Part shown: piece by piece, positions 19,137 to 29,206 of the stretch | Position numbering within the stretch: position 1 is the first letter of the stretch | Layout of the letters: every line of letters begins with the position of its first letter | Origin: Phycisphaerales bacterium | GTDB lineage: Bacteria; Planctomycetota; Phycisphaerae; Phycisphaerales; UBA1924 | Length of the DNA stretch: 64,000 nucleotides | Reading direction: 5' to 3' | Assembly: GCA_020831775.1 (NCBI GenBank) | Contig: JAFIFZ010000031.1 | Coordinates: 64,449-128,448 of the forward strand | Notes under the pieces: generated by a model | The model's database searches: none | What the model saw: only the letters and a program-made list of their open reading frames with translations | What the model was told of the DNA's origin: nothing | Position numbers and translations under genes: made by a program

Positions 19137-19397
19137 ATGCCGAGACAGCCAGGCTTCCCAGATCCAGACAAGGTGTCCCCGAATTCACCCTCGGTGATCG
19201 TTCCGGCAGAACGCGTTTTGGCGCTGTACAACAATGCAAACCCTAATGGCAAGCAGTTCCAGAAGGTCTCCAAGACGGTTCAGACTTGGTTCGAAAACAA
19301 GGCCCACGAAGCCGGCTGGCACTCCGTAGAGTTCCACGGCGATGTCACGGGCTATTCTGGTCTCGGCGCAGTACTTCGCAGGAGGTTCGGTCGATAG
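19137..19397 (+). CDS. Unknown basic protein, third gene of the groES-groEL insert
   Basis: An 86-residue protein, ATG at 19137 with TAGGAG overlapping the preceding stop, so coupled translation is likely. The Pro-rich N-terminus (RQPGFPDPDKVSPNSPSV) is followed by a helix (AERVLALYNNANPN) and an aromatic/basic end (VQTWFENKAHEAGWHSVEFH, then GLGAVLRRRFGR). It is positively charged overall. No family recognised; with its acidic neighbours it could form a complex. A gap of 101 bases separates it from groEL. Confidence 0.72.
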   Translation: MPRQPGFPDPDKVSPNSPSVIVPAERVLALYNNANPNGKQFQKVSKTVQTWFENKAHEAGWHSVEFHGDVTGYSGLGAVLRRRFGR

Positions 19398-19426
19398 CCA
19401 GTTCGCTCACGACCCGTAGATACTGA

Positions 19427-21130
<1,704 letters not shown>

Positions 21131-21140
21131 TCTCCCCGAT

Positions 21141-21161
21141 GTGATCGGCACCACCGATCAC
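21141..21161 (+). other. 8-bp hairpin just after groEL
   Basis: GTGATCGG (21141-21148) pairs perfectly with CCGATCAC (21154-21161), 10 bases after the groEL stop and ahead of the true terminator. It may protect the mRNA 3' end. Confidence 0.6.
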
Positions 21162-21175
21162 GGGCGCAACTCACA

Positions 21176-21210
21176 GGCGCGGCCGGCAACCCCCGGCCGC
21201 GCCTTTTTTT
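21176..21210 (+). terminator. Intrinsic terminator of groEL
   Basis: GGCGCGGCCGG (21176-21186) pairs with CCGGCCGCGCC (21193-21203), followed by seven T. Confidence 0.95.
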
Positions 21211-21288
21211 CGTTCCTGATCGATCCGGACCTGACCAATGGCGCCGCTCGCCGAGCCGTGACTTCCGATCGCTCCCCGTCCGGTGAAA

Positions 21289-21538
21289 GCCCCGAAGGGG
21301 CGCGGGGTTGTAGCCACGGGTGGAAGCGTGCGCAGCACGCTGGAACCCGTGGATGGCGTCGTCAATGATCGCCCGCTCCGGAGGAGCGGAGGAAGCGCGT
21401 GATCAACTCCACGACTTCCTTCGCCCTTTCAGGGCGAAGTATCTCTTGCTCCGCATTCCACGGGTTGCGCTCCGACCGACACTGCGCGTCGGCCTGCGCT
21501 TCACCCGCGGCTACAACCCATCGCTCCTTCGGAGCGAT
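21289..21538 (+). repeat. Multi-hairpin element, copy A
   Basis: A ~250-bp element related to 33504-33750. Order: left hairpin GCCCC-GAA-GGGGC, terminal inverted repeat (GGTTGTAGCC plus ACGGGT against CACCCGCGGCTACAACC at 21502-21518), 48 bases identical to copy B (21306-21353), internal hairpins, and right hairpin ATCGCTCC-TTC-GGAGCGAT (21520-21538). Confidence 0.85.
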
Positions 21539-21574
21539 GGAGGCGCAGGCGTCGGTCAGATCTCGCTTACGAGA

Positions 21575-21606
21575 CACTGGCGGGCAAGCCGCCAGTGCCA
21601 CAGATC
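21575..21606 (-). repeat. CTGTGGCACTGGCGG-family hairpin 3' of the permease
   Basis: CACTGGCGG (21575-21583) pairs with CCGCCAGTG (21589-21597). On the minus strand it reads CAGATCTGTGGCACTGGCGG, starting 8 bases after the permease stop. No T run; TCTCG follows. Confidence 0.85.
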
Positions 21607-21613
21607 TGCGACA

Positions 21614-23434
21614 TCAGCGGAGCCCCGCGAGCCTTCTGACGGTCATGTCGAAGCCGCGGCTCATCGCGCTGTGCAGCGCGTACACCAGCCCCAGGTGCAC
21701 CAGCGCCCCGATCACCACGCCGACCAGCAGCGACACCCGGGCCGAGAGCAGTGAAGAGTCTCCCTGCGCCGTGGCCTCCAGCGCGTGCGCCGGGTCGATC
21801 AGGGCGTAGACGACCGTCGCGGGGCTCATGCCCGCAAGGGCCGGGCCGAGCGCCTCGAAGTCTGTCCCGCTCTTCCACCCGCACAGCCCCGCCATCCCCG
21901 CGATCGCCGCGACGACGCCGAAGGTGCTGATCACCGCCGAGAGCGTCCCGCGGCTCTTGACCGACCAATGCAGCCCGATCATCACGCAGAACGCGATGAA
22001 GGGCAGCACCGCGACCGGCGCCGCGAACAGCGCCTCGGGCAGCACGACCGGCACCTCGACGGGCTGCTGGTTGATCATCTCGCCGACCACCGCCCCGCCG
22101 TCACGCCCGAACCCGCCGAAGCCGACATAGACCCCGGCGAGGGCCAGCGTCCCGACGGGGACCGCCGCCATCGGCAGGAGGTAGGCGACCATCCCGCGGA
22201 GCTTGCCCGAGAGGTACATCTCCGGCGTGATCGGCGTGGTCAGCAGGAGGTCGAGCGTGCCGTCCTCACGCTCGCGCGTCACGGCGGTCGCGGACATGTT
22301 GATCGCCACCAGCGTGACGACCGCCAGCTCCGTCCAGACCGCCACCAGCATGATGAACCGGAAGGTCTCGCCCTCGATCCGCTGGAGGTGGTACGCCCCG
22401 ATCAGCCCGACCGCGAACAGCCCGCCCAGCGCGATGAACGACCAGCGGGCGAGGATTCGTCCGAGCGTCGCGTTGCGTGCCGCGGCTTCTCGCCACGCGA
22501 TCGGGTTCGTCCAGACCGGCCTCGGCGGGCGGTGCTCGCCAGAGCCCAGGCCGAGGATCCGCCGGTGCAGCGGCACACCGCCGGCGGGCGTGATCATGTT
22601 CGTCAGCCCGCCCCCGCGCACAGTCAACGCCGAGAGAAATGTCAGCACAAAGCTCAGCGAGAGGCTCAGCACGCACCACGCCGTGACGGGGCTGCGCAGG
22701 AACCACGACGCCTCGGGCCCGCCGCGCGGGTAGTTCGCGGGGTTGAACACCGCGAACATGGCGAGGAAGGGGTTGATCGCCGTCATCGGCGTCACGCCCG
22801 GCGAGGTCGCCCGCCTGATCCAGACATCGATCGCGATCGTCACCGCCAGGTAGCTCACCACCGCGATGTAGAACGCAAAGACCGCCCTCCGCCCGACCAC
22901 GCGGCTGACCGAGAGCGCCACCGCGATCGCCCCCACCACCACCGCGGCGCACGCCGAGATCGCGTAGCTCGCCAGAATCGAGCTCCCCGGCACGCCCCCG
23001 AAGTACTGCGTGAGGCTGAACAGCGGCAGGCTCGCGACCAGGAGCGCCAGCACAAAGAACAGCCGCCCGAACAGATTGCCCGAGACAATCTGCAGGGGCG
23101 AGAGGGGTGTGGTCAGTAGGATGTCCCAGGTCTTGGGGTTCGACTCCTGCGCGATCGCCCCGGCCATGAAGACCGGCGCGAGCAGGCAGATCAAGACCAC
23201 CTGGAGGTAGGCGACCCAGGTGAAGCTGCGGGCGCCCGCCGCCGCGAGGTCGCGGTAGCTCAGGTCTCCCGCCTCGGTCGTCGCGACCAGCGACCACATG
23301 AGCACGACGATGAGTGCCGCGAGGTAGCCGGCGCGGATGTAGAAGTGGCGTTTCCGCCTCGACCCGTTCTGCACGAGACGGACCGCGACCGGGTTGGTCG
23401 GGCCCAGCGCCAGGATCTTGCGCACGATTCGCAC
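21614..23434 (-). CDS. ABC-2 type transporter permease, duplicated module
   Basis: A 606-residue membrane protein with about twelve hydrophobic segments. Two ABC-2 permease units are visible; each carries the motif (E/R)-x-x-G/P-K-T-x-D-x-L-L-T-T-P-(L/I): NPKTWDILLTTPLSPLQIVSG in the first and DGTLDLLLTTPITPEMYLSGK in the second. This motif is a hallmark of ABC-2 export permeases near the coupling helix. The start is GTG at 23434. No ATPase gene lies beside it, so the partner is elsewhere. The substrate is unknown. Confidence 0.85.
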   Translation of the reverse strand: MRIVRKILALGPTNPVAVRLVQNGSRRKRHFYIRAGYLAALIVVLMWSLVATTEAGDLSYRDLAAAGARSFTWVAYLQVVLICLLAPVFMAGAIAQESNPKTWDILLTTPLSPLQIVSGNLFGRLFFVLALLVASLPLFSLTQYFGGVPGSSILASYAISACAAVVVGAIAVALSVSRVVGRRAVFAFYIAVVSYLAVTIAIDVWIRRATSPGVTPMTAINPFLAMFAVFNPANYPRGGPEASWFLRSPVTAWCVLSLSLSFVLTFLSALTVRGGGLTNMITPAGGVPLHRRILGLGSGEHRPPRPVWTNPIAWREAAARNATLGRILARWSFIALGGLFAVGLIGAYHLQRIEGETFRFIMLVAVWTELAVVTLVAINMSATAVTREREDGTLDLLLTTPITPEMYLSGKLRGMVAYLLPMAAVPVGTLALAGVYVGFGGFGRDGGAVVGEMINQQPVEVPVVLPEALFAAPVAVLPFIAFCVMIGLHWSVKSRGTLSAVISTFGVVAAIAGMAGLCGWKSGTDFEALGPALAGMSPATVVYALIDPAHALEATAQGDSSLLSARVSLLVGVVIGALVHLGLVYALHSAMSRGFDMTVRRLAGLR

Positions 23435-23485
23435 GGGCCGATTGTAAGGTCCGCGTCGGGTCCGGGCCCCGCCCCGGGCACGGGC

Positions 23486-23521
23486 AAAAACAAACCCGCC
23501 GGCGGGGATGCCGCCGGCGGG
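23486..23521 (-). terminator. Intrinsic terminator, minus strand
   Basis: CCCGCCGGCGG (23495-23505) pairs with CCGCCGGCGGG (23511-23521); on the minus strand it is followed by TTTGTTTTTG. It closes the 23552-24517 gene, 30 bases after its stop. Confidence 0.9.
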
Positions 23522-23551
23522 TCTTGAAATCAGGATGCTCGCGTCAGCCGA

Positions 23552-24517
23552 TCAGCGGCGGCGACGGGCGATCGCCAGCCCGCCCAGGCCCAGGAGGGCC
23601 AGCGAACCGGGAGCGGGGATGACGAACGCGGCGCCCGGGCCGAGGGCGTTCATCGTGTACGCGCCCGCCTGGGCGGCGCCGAAGGCGGAGATGACGGCGA
23701 AGTAGGTCTCGCCGGCGACGAGCTCAAGACCGGCGGTCACCGAGCTGCCGATGCCGAGGATCGGGCCGTCGTCGTTGCCCGCCAGGAAGTTGGCGAGGGG
23801 ATCGGTCGAGTCGAAAGCGCCGGTGTAGATGTGCAGGAAGCCGTCGTGGTCGGGGGTAATCGAGGCGATGTCGTAGGTGCCCGACACGGTCACACCGAAG
23901 GGGATGACATCGAACTGCGGGGTGACGGTGCTCACCGAGGTGCCCGCGGCGTTGGGACGCGCCCAGGTGTTGCCGGTCGCGGTGGTGCCCGAAGCCCACG
24001 CCTCGGTGAATGTGCCAGCCGGGGGGGGCGGGGCGTCGAAGCCGAGGGTGACATTGACATTGCTCCATGTCGCGTCGGAGCCGGCCCATGACTGGAGGCT
24101 GAAGAAGAAGAGGTCATCGCCGCCGTTGTACGCCGCGCCGTCGGTGGTGAAGCCGGTCTCGACATTGACCGTCTGGGCGCCCATGAAGCCGTTCCAGGTC
24201 AGCGTGATGGGGTTGCCGTTATTCTGCGCGTCGGGGCTGGAGCCCGGATCGGCGTGGAAGACGGCGGTGCCGAGGTCGTTGGTGCTCGTCAGAGCCCAGA
24301 TGGCCTCGTTGGACCAGGGGCCGCCGCCGCCGGCGGTCCAGTCGAGACTGACCGAGTACGAGGTGTAGGTCCCCGCGGGGATCATCGATCCGTCGAGGCT
24401 CAGGGGGGTCGGCGTGCTGGTGACATTCAGCGTGCCGAGGTTGACGTTGTACTGCGCCGAGGCGGCGCCGGCCAAGCCCGCGACCGCGAGCACTGCAAGA
24501 ACACGGTTCCGGATCAT
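23552..24517 (-). CDS. Secreted PEP-CTERM-like protein, paralogue of the dockerin protein at 24957
   Basis: A 321-residue exported protein: signal peptide ending SAQ (~22), then a beta-rich domain (~25-290), then the tail VIPAPGSLALLGLGGLAIARRRR. The body shares block-by-block similarity with 24957-26039: PAGTYTS(Y/F), L(T/L)WNGFM, WSNVNVTLGFD versus WNNVSVTLGFD, PDHDGFLHIY versus PDHDGYLHIY, NDDGPILGI versus NDDGPLLGI. The body ends at a shared NALGPG motif before the tails differ. The ATG at 24517 begins the signal peptide; the site upstream (AGAAGAG) is weak. Function unknown; likely a pre-peptidase or jelly-roll-type binding domain, by inference only. Confidence 0.82.
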   Translation of the reverse strand: MIRNRVLAVLAVAGLAGAASAQYNVNLGTLNVTSTPTPLSLDGSMIPAGTYTSYSVSLDWTAGGGGPWSNEAIWALTSTNDLGTAVFHADPGSSPDAQNNGNPITLTWNGFMGAQTVNVETGFTTDGAAYNGGDDLFFFSLQSWAGSDATWSNVNVTLGFDAPPPPAGTFTEAWASGTTATGNTWARPNAAGTSVSTVTPQFDVIPFGVTVSGTYDIASITPDHDGFLHIYTGAFDSTDPLANFLAGNDDGPILGIGSSVTAGLELVAGETYFAVISAFGAAQAGAYTMNALGPGAAFVIPAPGSLALLGLGGLAIARRRR

Positions 24518-24956
24518 CTCTTCTTCTCTCCTTCTGTCGCGTGCGGCGTGCCTACGCCCTTGCGAGCAAACACATATACCGCTGCTCTTTACGGATGAGC
24601 ACCGGCGAGAACCCATCGCCCGATAGACGGGGACGGGGTACAAACCGACATGTCGTGGGTGAGTTCGTCTCTCTCCGAAGCCGCCCGCGACAACACAAAT
24701 ACGGACCTTCGATAAACGATCCGCGATCGATCACGATGGTACCGCCAGACGGAGGCGACGCAAGAGCGACGATACGGAATGCGAAGTTTTTGACGCAACG
24801 CGGACGAGACGGACCGCTCGTACGGCGCACGCCGCGCGCTTATAGGACGCCCGCGGGATCCGCAAACGCCTCATAAACAGAACGGGCCCGGATGTCTCCA
24901 TCCGGGCCCGAGGAATTGATTGAAGAGCGAGGGCCGGAGCCCGACGCCGGGGGGCC
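24518..24956. other. Intergenic gap between the paralogous secreted-protein genes
   Basis: 439 bases without a gene, holding the leader of the 24517 gene and the terminator of the 24957 gene. Composition falls in GC toward 24650-24800, as expected for a promoter zone; no defined -35/-10 pair is seen. Confidence 0.5.
24883..24910 (-). terminator. Terminator hairpin, minus strand
   Basis: CGGGCCCGGAT (24883-24893) pairs with ATCCGGGCCCG (24900-24910). On the minus strand it is followed by TTCTGTTTATG, a weak T tract, 47 bases after the 24957 gene stop. Confidence 0.75.
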
Positions 24957-26039
24957 TCAGCAGCCGGCCGCGAAGGCGTTGAGGAACTCGAAGAAGTCGT
25001 CGGCGTCGATCACGCCGTCGTTGTTGAAGTCGGCCCGCAGGTCGCCGGCGGCGAAAAGCTGCAGGAACAGGAAGAAGTCATCGGCATCGACCACGCCGTC
25101 GCCATTGAGGTCGGGCGGGCAGGTCGGGCCGCCGACGAGGCTGGGCTCGCCCGGGCCGAGGGCGTTGAGGGTGAACGGGCCGCTGCCCGAGCCGGCCGAC
25201 CACGCCGAGACCACGGCGATGTAGGTTGTGCCGGTGCTCATGAAGACATCGGTCACCACCGAGCTACGGATGCCCAGCAGCGGCCCGTCGTCGTTGGCGG
25301 CGATCAGGTTGGTGAACTGGTCGTTCGGGTCGAACGAACCCTCGTAGATGTGCAGGTACCCGTCGTGGTCGGGCGAGAGCTGCGCGAGGTCGTACGAACC
25401 GCTCTCGCTGACGGTGAACTCGACGGTCTCGTACTCGACGGGGCCGTTGGTCTGCAGCGTGCCCGCCATCGCGTTGGTGCGGACCCAGAAGTTGCCCGTC
25501 CCGGTGTGGCCCTGGTGCCAGCTCTCGCTGAAGATGCCGGGCGGGGGCGGGGGCGAGTCGAAGCCGAGCGTGACGGACACATTGTTCCACGACGCGTCGG
25601 AGGTGCCGAAGGTCTGGCGCGCGTTGAAGATCAGGGGATCCCCGCCCTCGTAGGGCGTCCCGTCGGTGAAGCCGACCTCGACGGTGCGGAACGCGGGGGC
25701 CATGAACCCGTTCCAGGTGAGGAAGGCCGGGTCGCCGCTGGACATGGCCCCGTCGGTCGGGGCGATCGGCGCCAGGTGGAAGACGGCGGTGGTCAGGTCG
25801 AACGAATCGGTGAAGCTCAGGCGGGTCTCCGTCGACCACGGGTTGCCGCTGCCGGCGACCCAGTCGACAGTCACGGTGAACGAGGTGTAGGTGCCCGCGG
25901 GGATGTTCGCCCCGTTCATGTCGACCTGATTCTCGGTGGTGGTGACGAACAAATCGCCCAGGTTTGTCTGGTACTGGGCGTTGGCGAGACCCGCGAACGC
26001 GACAACCGCGCCCGCAGAAACTGTCATGGTCCGACGCAT
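24957..26039 (-). CDS. Secreted protein with GC-type dockerin tail, paralogue of 23552
   Basis: A 360-residue exported protein with a signal peptide ending LANAQ (~22). The body matches the PEP-CTERM protein at 23552-24517 to the NALGPG motif. After that, in place of V-P-A-P and Arg, it has CPPDLNGDGVVDADDFF, a linker, then DFNNDGVIDADDFFEFL and the last residues AAGC. Each D-x-N-x-D-G-x-x-D-x-x-D is an EF-hand-like calcium loop as in type I dockerins. The tail starts with Cys and ends Gly-Cys. The N-terminal MRRTMTVSAGAVV marks the start at 26039. Monocistronic, with its own terminator. Confidence 0.85.
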   Translation of the reverse strand: MRRTMTVSAGAVVAFAGLANAQYQTNLGDLFVTTTENQVDMNGANIPAGTYTSFTVTVDWVAGSGNPWSTETRLSFTDSFDLTTAVFHLAPIAPTDGAMSSGDPAFLTWNGFMAPAFRTVEVGFTDGTPYEGGDPLIFNARQTFGTSDASWNNVSVTLGFDSPPPPPGIFSESWHQGHTGTGNFWVRTNAMAGTLQTNGPVEYETVEFTVSESGSYDLAQLSPDHDGYLHIYEGSFDPNDQFTNLIAANDDGPLLGIRSSVVTDVFMSTGTTYIAVVSAWSAGSGSGPFTLNALGPGEPSLVGGPTCPPDLNGDGVVDADDFFLFLQLFAAGDLRADFNNDGVIDADDFFEFLNAFAAGC

Positions 26040-26224
26040 CTTCAAATCCTCCATGAGCAATCGCTCGATGGCGTTCCGTCTCACACCATGCGAGACGGCG
26101 CAGCCTCCATCCATGTCGTGGCACACAATAGCGGTACACGGGCGCACACCCGCACCCCGCCACGACACCGCAGAATATCGGAACGCCGTCCCCGACGCAA
26201 GAACTTACGCCATGGGGTCCCGAT

Positions 26225-26246
26225 AAAAAACGCACCCGCGGGTGCG
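26225..26246 (-). terminator. Intrinsic terminator of clpC
   Basis: A 16-base palindrome, CGCACCCG/CGGGTGCG (26231-26246), followed on the minus strand by six T, 44 bases after the clpC stop. Confidence 0.85.
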
Positions 26247-26290
26247 GGTGCATCGTGGGGTGTGAAGATGGGGCGACTGGGCGAGGCGGG

Positions 26291-28849
26291 TCAGGTCGAG
26301 CGGGCGCCGGCCTTCTCGGGCTTCCCGCCGTTCTCTTCCTTCTTGTCGTTCTCGTCCTTGGCCTCGGGGTCCTCGCGATTCTCGACCTTCAAGACGAGGT
26401 TCTCTGCGCCCTCGGGGTGCGAGAGGGTGACGAGGTTCTTGCCGTGCAGCTCGCCGGCGAGCAGCATCTCGCTGAGCGGGTCCTCGATGTAGGTGCCGAT
26501 GGCCCTGCGGAGGGGTCGGGCGCCAAAGTCGGGGTTGTACCCCTTCTCGATGAGGAAGTCCTTGGCGGACTGCTCCAGCTCCAGCTTGATGCCCTGCTCG
26601 CGCAGGCGGGAGAGGACCTTGAAGACCTCGTACTCGACGATGTCGACGAGGTCGTCCTTGGTCAGGGGCTTGAAGACGATCGTATCGTCGAGGCGGTTGA
26701 TGAACTCGGGGCGGAAGAACCGCTCGATCTCCTTCATCAGCACGCTCTTGATGTTGTCGTAGTCGACATCGGCCGAACGCTTCTGGAAGCCGAAGCCGCC
26801 GCCGCCCTTGATCAGATCCGCGCCGATGTTGCTGGTCATGATCAGGATGCAGTTGCGGAAGTCGACATGGCGCCCGAACGAGTCGGTGAGGCGGCCCTCC
26901 TCCATGATCTGCAGGAGCATGTTGAAGACATCGGGGTGGGCCTTCTCGACCTCGTCGAGCAGGATCACCGCGTAGGGGCGCCGGCGGACCTGCTCGGTCA
27001 GCTGGCCGCCCTCCTCGTAGCCCACATAGCCGGGAGGCGCGCCGACGAGCCTGGAGACATTGTGCTTCTCCATGTACTCGCTCATGTCCAGATGGATCAG
27101 CGCGTCCTCGTCGCCGAACATGAACTCGGCCAGGGCCTTGCTCAGCAGCGTCTTGCCCACGCCCGAGGGGCCGACGAAGATGAACGAGCCCATCGGACGC
27201 TTCGGATCCTTCAGCCCGGCGCGGGCGCGGCGGATCGCCTTGGCGACCGCCCTGATCGCCTCGTCCTGGCTGATGACGCGCTTGTGAAGCTCCGCCTCCA
27301 GCTCGAGCAGGCGCGAAGCCTCCTCCTTCTCAAGACGCTGCAGGGGAACGCCGGTCATCTTGCTGACGACCTCGGCGATGACCTCTTCGTCGACGACGCC
27401 GTCGACCTCTTCGAGCTTCTGCTTCCAGTCCTTCTGGATCTGTTCCTTCTTCTTCTTCAACTGCTCGGACTGGTCGCGAAGCTCGGCCGCACGCTCGTAG
27501 TCGGCCGCCTTGACCGCCTCGTCCTTCTGGACATTGAGGCGCTCGATGTCGGCCTCGATGTCCGCCAGGTCCGGCGGCTTGGTCATGCTCTTGATCCGTA
27601 CACGCGCGCCGGCCTCGTCGATCACATCGATCGACTTGTCAGGCTGCACACGCCCGGTGATGTACCGGCCCGACAGCTCGACGGCCGACCGCACCGCCTC
27701 GTCGGTGATCTTGACGCGGTGGTGCTCCTCGTAGCGGTCGCGCAGACCCTTGATGATCTCGACGGTCTGCTCGTTGTTTGGCGGCTCGACCGTGATGGCC
27801 TGGAACCTGCGGGCCAGCGCCGCGTCCTTCTCGATGTACTTGCGGTACTCGTCGAAGGTGGTGGCGCCGATGCACTGGATCTCGCCTCGGGCGAGCGCCG
27901 GCTTGAGCACATTGCTCGCGTCGATCGCGCCCTCGGCCCCGCCCGCGCCGACGAGCGTGTGCAGCTCGTCGATGAACAGGATCACATTCTTCGCGCGGCG
28001 GACCTCGTTCATCACCGCCTTGATGCGCTCCTCGAACTGACCGCGGTACTTCGTGCCCGCGACCATCATCGCAAGGTCGAGCACAACGAGCCGGCGCTCG
28101 TGCAGGATGTCGGGCACTTCGCCGGAGATGATCCGCTGCGCAAGGCCCTCGACAATCGCCGTCTTGCCCACGCCCGCCTCGCCCAGCAGCACGGGGTTGT
28201 TCTTGGTGCGGCGGCAGAGGACCTGCACCACGCGCTCGATCTCGTTCTGGCGCCCGATCACCGGGTCCAGCCCGCCCTCCTTGGCCAGCTCGGTCAGATC
28301 ACGACCGAAGCTGTCCAGGGCCGGGGTCTGGCTCTTGCGCCTGCCGCGGCCTTCGGCTCCTGCGCCGCCCGAAGGCGCACCCAGTGCCGCGCCCTCTTCG
28401 CCGCCCTCGCCGCCGGCGCCGAGCAGGTTGAGGACTTCCTCGCGGACCTCTTCGAGCTTGAGGCCGAGGTTCATGAGGACCTGCGCCGCGACGCCGTCCT
28501 GCTCACGCAGGAGGCCGAGCAGCAGGTGCTCGGTGCCGACATAGTTGTGGTTGAGGTTGCGCGCCTCTTCGATGGCGTACTCGATGACCTTCTTGGCGCG
28601 AGGGGTCTGGGGCAGCTTGCCCATCGTGACCATCTCGGGCCCGGCCTTGACGAGCTTCTCGACCTCCAGGCGCACCTTGCGGAGATCGACATCGAGGTTC
28701 TTGAGCACATTGGCCCCGACCCCCGAGCCTTCCTTCACGAGCCCGAGCAGGATGTGCTCGGTCCCGATGTACTCGTGGTTGAATCGCTGCGCTTCCTGGT
28801 TGGCCAGAGCCATCACCTTGCGGGCACGGTCTGTGAATCTTTCGAACAT
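26291..28849 (-). CDS. clpC: ATP-dependent Clp protease ATP-binding subunit ClpC
   Basis: An 852-residue AAA+ unfoldase that feeds substrates to ClpP. Order: double Clp-N repeats (1-140, each with (Y/V)(I/V)GTEH(I/L)LLGL), a Gly/Glu-rich linker, first AAA domain with Walker A GEAGVGKT (223-230) and [13 protein letters not shown], a UVR-type coiled insert (about 430-475) that separates ClpC from ClpB, and second AAA domain with GPSGVGKT (560-567) and the ClpP-binding hydrophobic loop area. [11 protein letters not shown] is the family's usual start, so 28849 is chosen over an in-frame ATG at 28882. No mcsA/mcsB or ctsR is adjacent. Confidence 0.97.
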   Translation of the reverse strand: MFERFTDRARKVMALANQEAQRFNHEYIGTEHILLGLVKEGSGVGANVLKNLDVDLRKVRLEVEKLVKAGPEMVTMGKLPQTPRAKKVIEYAIEEARNLNHNYVGTEHLLLGLLREQDGVAAQVLMNLGLKLEEVREEVLNLLGAGGEGGEEGAALGAPSGGAGAEGRGRRKSQTPALDSFGRDLTELAKEGGLDPVIGRQNEIERVVQVLCRRTKNNPVLLGEAGVGKTAIVEGLAQRIISGEVPDILHERRLVVLDLAMMVAGTKYRGQFEERIKAVMNEVRRAKNVILFIDELHTLVGAGGAEGAIDASNVLKPALARGEIQCIGATTFDEYRKYIEKDAALARRFQAITVEPPNNEQTVEIIKGLRDRYEEHHRVKITDEAVRSAVELSGRYITGRVQPDKSIDVIDEAGARVRIKSMTKPPDLADIEADIERLNVQKDEAVKAADYERAAELRDQSEQLKKKKEQIQKDWKQKLEEVDGVVDEEVIAEVVSKMTGVPLQRLEKEEASRLLELEAELHKRVISQDEAIRAVAKAIRRARAGLKDPKRPMGSFIFVGPSGVGKTLLSKALAEFMFGDEDALIHLDMSEYMEKHNVSRLVGAPPGYVGYEEGGQLTEQVRRRPYAVILLDEVEKAHPDVFNMLLQIMEEGRLTDSFGRHVDFRNCILIMTSNIGADLIKGGGGFGFQKRSADVDYDNIKSVLMKEIERFFRPEFINRLDDTIVFKPLTKDDLVDIVEYEVFKVLSRLREQGIKLELEQSAKDFLIEKGYNPDFGARPLRRAIGTYIEDPLSEMLLAGELHGKNLVTLSHPEGAENLVLKVENREDPEAKDENDKKEENGGKPEKAGARST

Positions 28850-29206
28850 CGCTCTGCTCCCGGGGGCCGGCAAGGCCCTCACATGAGCCTAGCCAACCCG
28901 CGTTGTCACGCCACCAACCAACACCGGCGGGCGACCATCCTGTTCCGGCTCCGGCCGGATTCGGCTCCACGCCGCAGACCCCCTTTACAAGGGGATTCAA
29001 AACACGACGCGCCGATCCTCTTACCTGAAGCACGGCGCGTGCCAGTCGGGCCCTAGCGCTTCGGCCCTCCGAAGCCCCGGGTTCACCCACACAACCGCTT
29101 TCTCGGCTCATTGACAGGGGTCAGCCCGCCAACACGGCACGCCCGGATGACAAAACGGCAGCGGGCGCAGTTCGCGCCCCAACGAAGCACCCAAAACAAG
29201 GGAGTC
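28850..29206. other. clpC leader region
   Basis: 357 bases without a convincing gene, upstream of clpC. It contains a short perfect hairpin, CCCCTT-TAC-AAGGGG (28980-28994). No heat-shock operator of the CIRCE type is present. Confidence 0.5.

Larger units (their letters stand above)
21131..21613. other. Gene-free region between groEL and the permease
   Basis: 483 bases without a gene. It holds the groEL hairpin and terminator, a multi-hairpin element (21289-21538) and a 3' hairpin of the ABC permease (21575-21602). Small reading frames here are by-products of the repeats. Confidence 0.75.
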
